A stretch of 52,313 bases of DNA from positions 1-52,313 of IMG/VR virus record IMGVR_UViG_3300021425_003342; one strand, 5' to 3'. Shown here in pieces: positions 21,268 through 27,607 of the stretch. A program made the translations under genes and the position numbers. The stretch is from a virus. Position 1 is the first letter of the stretch. Each line of letters begins with the position of its first letter. Under the pieces are notes generated by a model that saw nothing but the letters and a program-made list of their open reading frames with translations, did no database searches and was not told the DNA's origin.

Positions 21268-21546
21268 TTACTTTTCTAAATGTTTTATGCGTGTCTCCAT
21301 ATCATCTATTTTTTTTATAAGACCAACAGGAAGCTTAGCTCTCCAAGCGTCTTTTGGTTGTTGTAACCAACTCCATCCTAATTTAATTATCAAGATATCT
21401 AATATTATATCTATTTTTGAATAACACCATAAACCTAACCTAGTAGTACTAATATAGGCTACAAATATAGCACCAAAAATACTTCCTGCTAAAGCAGTAT
21501 ATAACCATAATCTGTCTGAAGACATACGTTCAATCATATCCCACAT
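21268..21546 (-). CDS. Small membrane protein with C-terminal coiled coil, 92 aa
   Basis: N-terminal transmembrane helix (LWLYTALAGSIFGAIFVAYI), a second hydrophobic stretch (IDIILDILIIKLGWSWL) and a charged helix at the end (IKKIDDMETRIKHLEK). A holin-like layout, but no holin family is recognised. It lies 6 nt downstream of another small membrane protein gene. Confidence 0.6.
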   Translation of the reverse strand: MWDMIERMSSDRLWLYTALAGSIFGAIFVAYISTTRLGLWCYSKIDIILDILIIKLGWSWLQQPKDAWRAKLPVGLIKKIDDMETRIKHLEK

Positions 21547-21552
21547 AAATAT

Positions 21553-21720
21553 TTATTCACTTTTCCATATAGTCCATATACCCCAAGCAATAGCTGCATA
21601 GGCTACTAAGTCTATAGGCATCATAAGCATAACTATTCCGGTAGCTATTAAAGCAGCGCCATCCCATGAAGTTCTTTCTTTTAGTTTTGACTTTATCCAT
21701 GATAATGTTCTAGTAATCAT
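21553..21720 (-). CDS. Small membrane protein, 55 aa
   Basis: Reads MITRTLSWIKSKLKERTSWD, then a hydrophobic helix (GAALIATGIVMLMMPIDLVA) and a second, Trp-rich hydrophobic end. AAAGGAG ribosome site before the ATG. Pairs with the downstream membrane gene; the two together could be a holin/antiholin set or have another membrane role (inference). Confidence 0.6.
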   Translation of the reverse strand: MITRTLSWIKSKLKERTSWDGAALIATGIVMLMMPIDLVAYAAIAWGIWTIWKSE

Positions 21721-21732
21721 AATGATTCTCCT

Positions 21733-21960
21733 TTATTTTTTAGACTTTCTTCTTTTTCCAGAAGACGTCACAGACCATTTTACTTTTTTACGGCCTTTTT
21801 TCTTAGAAGCTTCTTGTTTTGTTATTCTAGAAGCTACTGCTTTAGGTCTACAAGCAGGATATTTTCTCTTATCTTTTTTTCCTGAACGACCACAAGGCTT
21901 ACCTGTTTTAACATCTACCCATTCTTCTGAAAACCATTTACCTAATCCGCCCTTAGCCAC
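21733..21960 (-). CDS. Conserved basic phage protein (GKPCGRSG motif), 75 aa
   Basis: Lys-rich, with the motif LGKWFSEEWVDVKTGKPCGR then KYPACRPKAVASRI. This cysteine-containing pattern is conserved in many large marine phages, usually annotated hypothetical (DUF5872-like). GTG start at 21958-21960; the previous gene's TAA overlaps it by 8 nt, favouring coupled translation. Confidence 0.7.
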   Translation of the reverse strand: MAKGGLGKWFSEEWVDVKTGKPCGRSGKKDKRKYPACRPKAVASRITKQEASKKKGRKKVKWSVTSSGKRRKSKK

Positions 21961-22129
21961 TTTTTTTTCTCACTTTATTAGTAGGTGCACCTTTCCATTT
22001 ACCGCCCTTAGACTTATACCATTTTGCGGCCCACGCATTAGCATATGCTGAAGGATAAACATTAAATTTCTTTTTTGCCTCTGTTTTAGCTCTTGACCAT
22101 AGGCTTGGGTTAGTTGGTTTTGCTGCCAT
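21953..22129 (-). CDS. Conserved basic phage protein (DUF5872-like), 58 aa
   Basis: Reads MAAKPTNPSLWSRAKTEAKK, then FNVYPSAYANAWAAKWYKSK and a Gly/Lys tail. The motif PSLWSRAK-x-EAKKKF-x-VYPSAYANAWA is typical of a small domain widely found in phages and giant viruses; function unknown, possibly DNA-binding or packaged. Its stop overlaps the following gene's GTG start. Confidence 0.75.
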   Translation of the reverse strand: MAAKPTNPSLWSRAKTEAKKKFNVYPSAYANAWAAKWYKSKGGKWKGAPTNKVRKKSG

Positions 22130-22142
22130 GTATTGTTCCTTT

Positions 22143-22823
22143 TTAAACGGGTTGTATGTAATAACCCTTTCTTATATTAGATAAATGACCGTCTGCTTTA
22201 TATAAAAAAGTATCAGAATGTAGATTGCCTATAAACTTTAAGTGATGGTACTCAGAATAATCTTTACCTTCCCATACAGGTATTATTTTTGTTCCTATTG
22301 GTAAGTCCCATATGTGATCATTACCACTTCTTAAATGTATTTCAATTATATTATTGCCTTTAGTCTCAATATTTAAATACTTTTCTGTATTTATACTATG
22401 TACCCAGTCGGGAAGAATAAAAGAATTATTAACAACCTCCCACTGTTTAAAGGTAACTAAATTATCTTCTGACTCATGAATACCTATCATAGTACTAAAA
22501 GGTTCCCACTTATCGTTATTTTTAATAAAATCTATACTTTGATGAACACCTTCTAGCCATTCACACCAGAAATAACCAGGAGGTATATATTTGTGTGCTA
22601 TCATATCTTTTGAATGTAAATCAGGGTCTAAATATTTTTTATGCGCTCCGATTCCCATGCCATAAAGATTATATATAGGTCTTATTATATACATACCTTT
22701 TTTAGATATAGGAACTCCTGCAGGTCCACAACTATATCCCAATTTTAAACTAATATCTAGTTTATTAAATACCCACCTAAGCTCAGGATAAGCTTGCCAT
22801 GCTTGAAAGTCTTCTTCAATCAT
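22143..22823 (-). CDS. Conserved hypothetical phage protein, 226 aa
   Basis: Not recognised with a function. N-terminal CGPAGVPISKKGMYIIRPIY NLYGMGIGA-like stretch, then a beta-rich part (GYFWCEWLEGVHQSIDF). The segment VPISKKGMYIIRPI occurs in unnamed proteins of marine T4-like phages, from memory. It may be a glycan- or virion-related protein; no catalytic motif can be assigned. No overlap with neighbours but tight spacing. Confidence 0.6.
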   Translation of the reverse strand: MIEEDFQAWQAYPELRWVFNKLDISLKLGYSCGPAGVPISKKGMYIIRPIYNLYGMGIGAHKKYLDPDLHSKDMIAHKYIPPGYFWCEWLEGVHQSIDFIKNNDKWEPFSTMIGIHESEDNLVTFKQWEVVNNSFILPDWVHSINTEKYLNIETKGNNIIEIHLRSGNDHIWDLPIGTKIIPVWEGKDYSEYHHLKFIGNLHSDTFLYKADGHLSNIRKGYYIQPV

Positions 22824-22838
22824 TTATAATATATAAAT

Positions 22839-22970
22839 TTACTTTTTGCTTTTCATTTTTTTAAGTATAGCTTTTTGAAGAGCCATAGGTAATTTTTTTT
22901 GAGCAGCTGTAAGACCTTTTTTATCTGCTTTCTTTTTAGTAGTTTTTTTCTTTTTTTCATACATAGCCAT
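22839..22970 (-). CDS. Lys-rich small basic protein, 43 aa
   Basis: Nearly half lysine (MAMYEKKKKTTKKKADKKGL..., LPMALQKAILKKMKSKK). Preceded by a GGAG ribosome site. Small basic proteins of this sort accompany large phage genomes and may bind nucleic acid or be packaged. Confidence 0.55.
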   Translation of the reverse strand: MAMYEKKKKTTKKKADKKGLTAAQKKLPMALQKAILKKMKSKK

Positions 22971-22984
22971 GTAAGTTTCTCCTA

Positions 22985-23119
22985 TTATTTTTTGCCTATT
23001 TTCTTTTTATAACCACTAGCATATACAGCTCTAGCTTGTCTGGTTGCGGCTTTTTTAGTTTTATAAACTTTTCCGGTGGTTCCCCACTTATAACCGCCTT
23101 TTACTTTTTTTACGGGCAT
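22985..23119 (-). CDS. Small basic protein with conserved KGGYKWG motif, 44 aa
   Basis: Reads MPVKKVKGGYKWGTTGKVYK and then TRQARAVYASGYKKK. The KGGY-x-WG...AxxQxxAIYASGY pattern is a recurrent small phage protein of unknown function. The ATG at 23117-23119 has AAGGAG upstream; the longer frame from 23179 lies inside the neighbouring gene. Confidence 0.65.
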   Translation of the reverse strand: MPVKKVKGGYKWGTTGKVYKTKKAATRQARAVYASGYKKKIGKK

Positions 23120-23129
23120 AAAAATCTCC

Positions 23130-23291
23130 TTAAATAGAGTACGCTTCCCCTGGATTATCAGGCCAAAAGCTCTTTTCACTAGAAGAGCATTTACAGCTTA
23201 TGCATACATCATTTTTACATTCAGAACAATCAGGAGAATAACAGTGGCATCTATGCCCACAAGACTTACAATATCTTTCTTTACTTATCAT
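23130..23291 (-). CDS. Cysteine-rich zinc-ribbon-like protein, 53 aa
   Basis: Nine cysteines in 53 residues: YCKSCGHRCHCYSPDCSECK and DVCISCKCS, i.e. CxxC and CxC pairs able to bind one or two zinc ions. The ATG overlaps the stop of the upstream gene (ATGA, 23288-23291), supporting it. Likely a nucleic-acid or protein binding knuckle. Confidence 0.65.
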   Translation of the reverse strand: MISKERYCKSCGHRCHCYSPDCSECKNDVCISCKCSSSEKSFWPDNPGEAYSI

Positions 23292-23479
23292 TGATCTTCT
23301 CCTGTATAAAAATAACTATCGTATATACCATTAAACGCTGCATACATTTTAGGAGTTATTTGAGGGTAGTCTCTTTGAGCCTTTTTAATGCTAACTATTA
23401 ACGACCTCTCTCGGGGCAATAGACTCAAGGCTTCCAGCTCTAAAAGCTTTTTTAATGGGATACGACGTTTCTTCTGCAT
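23288..23479 (-). CDS. Small protein overlapping the phoH 3' end, 63 aa
   Basis: Translates MQKKRRIPLKKLLELEALSL, then LPRERSLIVSIKKAQRDYPQ and ITPKMYAAFNGIYDSYF. The second half has the pattern LxxxExxFxxSI...xLTxKQxxxLxxIY found at the ends of phage helicases and in small stand-alone proteins, so I regard it as real. It overlaps phoH by 89 nt in another frame and has no obvious ribosome site; a start inside phoH at a rarer codon is possible. Confidence 0.5.
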   Translation of the reverse strand: MQKKRRIPLKKLLELEALSLLPRERSLIVSIKKAQRDYPQITPKMYAAFNGIYDSYFYTGEDQ

Positions 23480-24080
23480 ATAAATATCTCATAATTTCTT
23501 TTACTAAAGGACTTCTTACAACATGCTCACTAGTAAAGGTAAGAAAAGCTACTAAATCTGAAGGGCTTAGTTTTGAAGATGCCCAGTTTAATCCGTTTTC
23601 TCTAGTAGTCAAGTCTGATTGTAGTAAGTCTCCTGTTATACAACATTTAATATTTCTGCCAAACCTAGTTAAAAACATACTCATTTGTTTTTGAGTAGTA
23701 TTTTGAGCTTCATCAAGTATTATAAAAGAGTTAGAAAAAGTTCTTCCTCTCATATAAGCTAAAGGAACTGCCTCTATCACATTATTAGCAATCATCTTTT
23801 TTATTTCTTTTGAATTATAAATTTCAGATAATACTCCTATAATAGGGTCCATAAACGGATTTATTTTTTCTTCTAAAGTTCCTGGTAAAAAACCTATGTC
23901 TTCTGTAGCTACCACAGGCCTTGTTATAATAATTTTTTCAATAAGACCTCTTTCTAAAAAGTTTAAGGCCGAATTACAGGCTACATAAGTTTTTCCAGTT
24001 CCGGCAGCGCCTGTTAAAAACAGTAAATCATATTTTTCTATTAGACGATAATATTCTTGTTGTTTTAAAGAGTTCTTAAT
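23391..24080 (-). CDS. phoH: PhoH-like ATPase (probable AUU start)
   Basis: 229-residue PhoH-family P-loop ATPase. The Walker A motif is LFLTGAAGTGKTYVA, followed by IIITRPVVATEDIGFLPGT and SFIILDEAQNTT (Walker B), then CITGDLLQSDL. All family motifs are present only if translation starts well upstream of the first ATG/GTG (23915). The best start is ATT at 24078-24080, seven nt after AAAGGA, and right after the upstream stop (24082). PhoH may be an RNA helicase/toxin-type enzyme and is a common marine phage gene. Strong family call, start inferred. Confidence 0.85.
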   Translation of the reverse strand: MKNSLKQQEYYRLIEKYDLLFLTGAAGTGKTYVACNSALNFLERGLIEKIIITRPVVATEDIGFLPGTLEEKINPFMDPIIGVLSEIYNSKEIKKMIANNVIEAVPLAYMRGRTFSNSFIILDEAQNTTQKQMSMFLTRFGRNIKCCITGDLLQSDLTTRENGLNWASSKLSPSDLVAFLTFTSEHVVRSPLVKEIMRYLYAEETSYPIKKAFRAGSLESIAPREVVNS

Positions 24081-24081
24081 A

Positions 24082-24768
24082 TTAACTTCCTTTCTGTTGG
24101 CTATAAAAAGATCTAACTCTATATTTAAGCTCAGGTATAAAATTTACTACGTTACCTGTAAAACATTGAGATTCTTTTTCATCTACTCCAATAACTATTG
24201 AAAAATTATTTATAGCAGTATTAAATAAATAATTATGCGCAACAGCATATGCAGTAGCTTGTATATAGTAGTTTTTTATTTGAGAGGTATATTTTTTCTT
24301 TTTAGAAGTTTTAAAATCTATTATAGATAGTACCCCATTCCATAAACCAATACCATCAACTCTTCCTGCAAATTTTAGTTTAGGATGCCATAGAGGTATT
24401 TCTTGAGCATAAGGAGTAAAGTTATTTCTATCGCACTCTTTTATAATGTCTCTAGCAGGTTGTTTAATTTTTCTTGGCTCTTTATAAAGCCCAGAAGATA
24501 CAAACCAGTCGCTAAAAACTCTATCTTCTTGTAAATAGTACTGTTCTATGTAGTCATGTACTGCAGTGCCTCTATCAGTAGCTTCTTTAGATATTCTATT
24601 AGCTTCTTCTTCTCCTACCCGCTCTCTCCACTTATGTAAAAAAGAATTATCTGAAGTAGCTCCTAAAATAGTAGTTATACTAGGATACTCACCGTCTGGA
24701 GTTTTATATACTCGTCCAGACTCTCTGTCTATATTATAGGCTTCTAAACACTTCTCATAGTTAAACAA
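24082..24768 (-). CDS. PD-(D/E)XK superfamily nuclease (RecB/Cas4-like)
   Basis: 228 residues. RGTAVHDYIEQYY (helix with His), AGRVDGIGLW (catalytic Asp), LSIIDFKTSKKKKYT (D/E-x-K) and YYIQATAYAVAHNY (motif with Gln/Tyr) are the order seen in RecB- and lambda-exonuclease-like PD-(D/E)XK nucleases, including phage recombination exonucleases and Cas4-like proteins. It probably processes DNA ends during recombination or degrades host DNA. The stop nearly touches phoH. Confidence 0.8.
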   Translation of the reverse strand: MFNYEKCLEAYNIDRESGRVYKTPDGEYPSITTILGATSDNSFLHKWRERVGEEEANRISKEATDRGTAVHDYIEQYYLQEDRVFSDWFVSSGLYKEPRKIKQPARDIIKECDRNNFTPYAQEIPLWHPKLKFAGRVDGIGLWNGVLSIIDFKTSKKKKYTSQIKNYYIQATAYAVAHNYLFNTAINNFSIVIGVDEKESQCFTGNVVNFIPELKYRVRSFYSQQKGS

Positions 24769-25105
24769 TTTTAAAACTTTCTCGTAGCGTATTAGGTTTT
24801 TCTCGTAAGAAGTTATCTTCTTTAAGCTCTGTCATCCATTGTTGCCATAATTTTTTAGCCTTAATTACGTCTTCATCGGATTTAGCGGGTAAATCAATGT
24901 CATTTATAGTACTTAAAAATGCTGATGCTAAAAACAGATTAGCGGAACCTATTTCTCTAGATTCTAATTCTTCTTCATTAGCTTTAATAGGTCTAGGTTC
25001 TACTAATTCTAAATTACTCTCTTGAATATCCATATTATCTTCATTGTAAACATCCATAGGAGGACTAGATAATAGATATTTTAATAATTCTTTTTCTTTA
25101 GTCAT
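24761..25105 (-). CDS. Hypothetical acidic protein, 114 aa
   Basis: Not recognised. Acidic N-terminal half (NEDNMDIQESNLELVEPRP), helical C-terminal half (AKKLWQQWMTELKEDNF). Overlaps both neighbours by a few nt; co-transcribed with the nuclease. Confidence 0.5.
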   Translation of the reverse strand: MTKEKELLKYLLSSPPMDVYNEDNMDIQESNLELVEPRPIKANEEELESREIGSANLFLASAFLSTINDIDLPAKSDEDVIKAKKLWQQWMTELKEDNFLREKPNTLRESFKIV

Positions 25106-25413
25106 TGTGTTTGATTAATTATCCCTATGATAGTATAAATAAATCCTGAAATTGCTAATACGAAAGAACCTATAAACATTAGTGTTTTTAAACTTACTTT
25201 ACTAGCTGATACTGTATCATGAAGTTCTTGTATTCTTTTATTACTTTGTTCTATGCTTGTATTTAGTGCTGCTAAAGACTGACTAATATGAATATAACGT
25301 TCAGCACACACAGCTTCATGAGTTTCCAGATCACTTTTTGTTTTTTGTGATCTTTCGTGTAGCCAATTTATATTTTTTTTAACATCATCACTTAAATTGT
25401 TTTCTTCTATCAT
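25102..25413 (-). CDS. XhlA-like membrane protein (coiled coil + C-terminal TM), possible holin accessory
   Basis: 103 residues: an N-terminal coiled coil (LHERSQKTKSDLETHEAV...; SIEQSNKRIQELHDTVSAS) and a single C-terminal transmembrane helix (TLMFIGSFVLAISGFIYTII). This architecture matches the haemolysin XhlA / phage lysis accessory group. The adjacent gene upstream is a cell-wall hydrolase, supporting a lysis role. Its promoter lies so close that the transcript may be leaderless. Confidence 0.6.
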   Translation of the reverse strand: MIEENNLSDDVKKNINWLHERSQKTKSDLETHEAVCAERYIHISQSLAALNTSIEQSNKRIQELHDTVSASKVSLKTLMFIGSFVLAISGFIYTIIGIINQTQ

Positions 25414-25418
25414 TTTTT

Positions 25419-25448
25419 ATTGTATCAAACGCTTGTTATATTCGTCAA
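25419..25448 (-). promoter_or_regulatory. Promoter directly before the XhlA-like gene, probably leaderless
   Basis: On the minus strand TTGACG (25443-25448), 18-bp spacer, TACAAT (25419-25424); the ATG begins at 25413, where transcription is expected to start. No Shine-Dalgarno is present. Confidence 0.6.
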
Positions 25449-25458
25449 TCTTAAATTT

Positions 25459-25932
25459 TTATTTTTCCCACCTATAAAAATGGTGATCCTCTATAGTAAC
25501 CGTTTTTGATAGATGGTTGTTCCAATAAGGTTTGACTTTTTTACTATGATAGTGCGTTGAGTTATGTGTTACGTCTGATATTTGCCCTAAAATTAACGCT
25601 TTAGCAAGTTTAAAAGAAAATTCTTTTACTTCTTTATTTAACATAGTATCTTTTATTCCATCACAATACCAACTAAATTGGCATTTGTTAAGTATTATAT
25701 TATTATTTTTGTCTTTTTTGGCTTGAGTTACGACCTTACATACTGAATTTGGAAATCTACTATCTTTTACCCTATTTATAGTTACATTTCCTACAGCTAT
25801 TTGACCTTTTATTGATTGGTTACGTGCTTCAAAATAAATATTTTTTGCTAAGCACTCTATTTCTTTATTTGTATCGGCAAGTACTGTATTTGCACTAAGT
25901 AATAATAAAAAAATAGTTATTGATTTTATCAT
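25459..25932 (-). CDS. Cell-wall hydrolase, SleB/CwlJ (Hydrolase_2) family endolysin
   Basis: 157 residues with an N-terminal signal sequence (MIKSITIFLLLLSANTVLA). The Hydrolase_2 motif is clear: IECLAKNIYFEARNQSIKGQ with the catalytic Glu, AVGNVTINRVKDSRFPNSVC, and QFSWYCDG, ending SDVTHNSTHYHSKKVKPYW. It cleaves peptidoglycan glycan strands and is the probable endolysin, exported by Sec. An AAGGGGAG ribosome site precedes it. Neighbours: XhlA-like membrane protein downstream, terminator upstream. Confidence 0.88.
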   Translation of the reverse strand: MIKSITIFLLLLSANTVLADTNKEIECLAKNIYFEARNQSIKGQIAVGNVTINRVKDSRFPNSVCKVVTQAKKDKNNNIILNKCQFSWYCDGIKDTMLNKEVKEFSFKLAKALILGQISDVTHNSTHYHSKKVKPYWNNHLSKTVTIEDHHFYRWEK

Positions 25933-25954
25933 ACACTACTCCCCTTATGTTAAT

Positions 25955-25985
25955 AAAAAACAGCCGCAAGAGTGGCGTGCGGCTG
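25955..25985 (-). terminator. Rho-independent terminator before the endolysin gene
   Basis: 8-bp GC-rich stem CAGCCGCA (25961-25968) / TGCGGCTG (25978-25985) followed on the minus strand by TTTTTTATT. It ends the leftward transcript of 26578-26004. Confidence 0.8.
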
Positions 25986-26003
25986 ATTTTATGCATGATT
26001 GTA

Positions 26004-26339
26004 CTAAGTATTTTTTGTATTTTTAAACCAGTAGGGCTCCGAGTGTCGACTTGTCCATGAGTATTCTACTTGTAGCTTCCTGAGCATTTCATTTAAGTCT
26101 TGACATTCATTAATAATTTTGATACACTCGTTAGTAAATATGGTAAACATATTATTGGAATAACTCCCTACTCCCCCGTAAGCCTCTTCGGGCTTAGTGT
26201 ATAAATACTTTTTGTAAAAGGTTGGATTATTCATCTTTAACAAAAGTGGTTTAACTAGCTTAACAACATCTTCTACAGATGTAAAAGAGTTAGATAGTAG
26301 TGTTTTCAAAGAGTTAAAATCTTGTTGATACTTATTCAT
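26004..26339 (-). CDS. Hypothetical protein, 111 aa
   Basis: Not recognised. Helical, with a Tyr/Gly-rich loop (EAYGGVGSYSNN) and aromatic end (EYSWTSRHSEPYWF). Start overlaps the stop of the upstream gene; both are in the first leftward transcription unit from 26.6 kb, so probably early-expressed. Confidence 0.5.
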   Translation of the reverse strand: MNKYQQDFNSLKTLLSNSFTSVEDVVKLVKPLLLKMNNPTFYKKYLYTKPEEAYGGVGSYSNNMFTIFTNECIKIINECQDLNEMLRKLQVEYSWTSRHSEPYWFKNTKNT

Positions 26340-26578
26340 TATATTATTAACCTACTTGGTTTTGAGTTTTTCCAGAATTCAGATTCTTTATAATAACGTG
26401 TGTTTTCTAAGGAATCCAAAAAGTCATTTATTTCACGAGCCTTACGCTTCCAAAGTTTTTCTTTTAAAGCAGAACTTAATGCTTCATCTCTGAGAAGATT
26501 CATCTCAGATAATGCCTCATTAGGTTTCCACTTTACTATGGATAGACAACGGCTCAATTCATTCTGATAGTCTTTCAT
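26339..26578 (-). CDS. Hypothetical protein, 79 aa
   Basis: Not recognised. Trp/Glu-rich helical protein (LSRCLSIVKWKPNEALSEMN; LKEKLWKRKAREINDFLD). First gene of the leftward unit driven by the promoter at 26608-26636. Position near the divergence point suggests an early host-takeover role (inference only). Confidence 0.5.
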   Translation of the reverse strand: MKDYQNELSRCLSIVKWKPNEALSEMNLLRDEALSSALKEKLWKRKAREINDFLDSLENTRYYKESEFWKNSKPSRLII

Positions 26579-26607
26579 ATTATTTGCTTACCTGTTGTTA
26601 TAAATTA

Positions 26608-26636
26608 ATATTAGCATGAAAAATTATAAATGTCAA
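26608..26636 (-). promoter_or_regulatory. Leftward sigma70 promoter at the divergence point
   Basis: On the minus strand TTGACA (26631-26636), 17-bp spacer, TAATAT (26608-26613). It marks the switch from leftward to rightward gene orientation. The intergenic region 26579-26698 holds this promoter; no clear rightward promoter was found. Confidence 0.75.
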
Positions 26637-26698
26637 GAATAAAATTAAATCAAAATATGTCTACTCTTAAAAAGTGTCAGACTAATAGGAGAAATAAG

Positions 26699-26938
26699 TT
26701 GAAAAAGGTTACAGGATACTTTAATAAATTTAATAAGACCTATGTGCAACGAGAACTGGTCACTCTGCAAAAACTAGGAATTAATACAGAAAGCGTAAGT
26801 AGTGCAGACCTCTCAAGAAATATTACAACACCTATGTTTGTGATGACTAAAAATAATGGAATTATATCCAAACTTATAGGTAAATATTCTGCAGGTTACT
26901 TATCTTCTTGGGTACAAAACTATATAAAGGTAAATTAA
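26699..26938 (+). CDS. Hypothetical basic protein upstream of bS21, 79 aa (TTG start)
   Basis: Not recognised. Basic N-terminus (LKKVTGYFNKFNKTYVQREL), then a mixed region (SADLSRNITTPMFVMTKNNG). I start it at TTG 26699 because AGGAGAAATAAG places a strong ribosome site before it; the ATGs at 26630 and 26657 have none and the first overlaps the opposing promoter. The stop codon overlaps the bS21 start (TAATG), so both are translated together. Confidence 0.6.
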   Translation: MKKVTGYFNKFNKTYVQRELVTLQKLGINTESVSSADLSRNITTPMFVMTKNNGIISKLIGKYSAGYLSSWVQNYIKVN

Positions 26939-27204
26939 TGAAAATAAGTATAAAAAAATATAATAATGATGTCTCTAAAGCATATAAAATTATGATGAGA
27001 AAATTAAATGCTGACGGGTTTTATACAGACGCTAAAAGACAAAATTACTATGTTTCAAAGTCTGAAAAGCTTAGAGAAGCTAAAAAAGCTGGTAAGGCTA
27101 GATATAGAAAAGCAGAAGCTAAAAGACAAGCGCTTATGCAAAAGTTAGAAAGAAAAGCAGGCTACACAAAGAAGCAAAAAAATAGACCAAACTCCAAATC
27201 TTAA
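26938..27204 (+). CDS. rpsU: Ribosomal protein bS21
   Basis: 88 residues, homologous to the small-subunit protein bS21, which helps 30S subunits bind mRNA near the anti-Shine-Dalgarno region. The N-terminal core reads MKISIKKYNNDVSKAYKIMM, RKLNADGFYTDAKRQNYYVS, then the typical Lys/Arg/Ala-rich helix (AKKAGKARYRKAEAKRQAL). Start ATG at 26938 follows AAAGG. bS21 is known to be carried by phages of aquatic bacteria and may bias host ribosomes toward phage mRNA. Upstream gene overlaps by one base. Confidence 0.9.
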   Translation: MKISIKKYNNDVSKAYKIMMRKLNADGFYTDAKRQNYYVSKSEKLREAKKAGKARYRKAEAKRQALMQKLERKAGYTKKQKNRPNSKS

Positions 27205-27217
27205 TTTTAAATTTTTG

Positions 27218-27246
27218 TTGCTAACTACTATTTTTAGTGTTAATAT
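27218..27246 (+). promoter_or_regulatory. Promoter TTGCTA-17-TAATAT
   Basis: TTGCTA (27218-27223), 17-bp spacer, TAATAT (27241-27246), 30 nt before a small gene. The -10 overlaps the palindrome GTTAATATTAAC (27239-27250). Identical -35 and -10 hexamers and spacing recur at 34700-34728. Confidence 0.6.
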
Positions 27247-27275
27247 TAACTATATAATAAAAAAGAGAGTAACGC

Positions 27276-27443
27276 ATGAATACTGAGAAAGATAAAATTA
27301 TCAATGAAGCTGTAGAAAAACTCCATAATAATCCTTTAAAGTTTGCACCTTATAGACGGCCTAGCAGATTTAATAGGCTTAGAAACTATAACAATAAGAT
27401 TATTAATCAAGAAAAAGGAAGTACTAGTATAGTTTCTTTATAG
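27276..27443 (+). CDS. Small basic protein, 55 aa
   Basis: Reads MNTEKDKIINEAVEKLHNNP, LKFAPYRRPSRFNRLRNYNN and a short polar tail. Rich in Arg and Asn in the middle, suggesting RNA or DNA binding. First gene after the 27218 promoter; GAGAG precedes the ATG by a few nt. Not recognised. Confidence 0.55.
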   Translation: MNTEKDKIINEAVEKLHNNPLKFAPYRRPSRFNRLRNYNNKIINQEKGSTSIVSL

Positions 27444-27453
27444 GAGAATACAA

Positions 27454-27573
27454 ATGAATCCTAAAAATGGAGTAATACCTCATGCACTATCTAAAGCATG
27501 GAAAAAGAAACTAAAACAACTGTCTAATAAAAAAATAAGACAAAAAATAAATAAGAAATTAAGAGGTCACTAA
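27454..27573 (+). CDS. Small Lys-rich protein, 39 aa
   Basis: Reads MNPKNGVIPHALSKAWKKKL then KQLSNKKIRQKINKKLRGH. TAGGAG ribosome site before the ATG, which lies 10 nt after the previous stop. Highly basic; may bind RNA. Its 3' end overlaps the terminator at 27561-27607. Confidence 0.5.
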   Translation: MNPKNGVIPHALSKAWKKKLKQLSNKKIRQKINKKLRGH

Positions 27574-27607
27574 CTGCGATATATCTATCGTTTTAAACCT
27601 CTTTTTT
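27561..27607 (+). terminator. Branched rho-independent terminator before the tmRNA
   Basis: Outer stem AAGAGGT (27561-27567) / ACCTCTT (27597-27603) continuing into a six-T run (27602-27607); inner hairpin CGATA/TATCG (27577-27590). It should end the small-protein transcript just before the tmRNA acceptor piece, or form part of the precursor. Confidence 0.55.

Noticed and set aside
23391-23915. Short PhoH starting at GTG 23915
   Set aside because: This would remove the Walker A motif, which is clearly encoded in frame upstream.
26630-26698. Upstream ATG extension of the gene before bS21
   Set aside because: No ribosome site; it overlaps the opposing promoter, while TTG at 26699 has an AGGAG at correct spacing.
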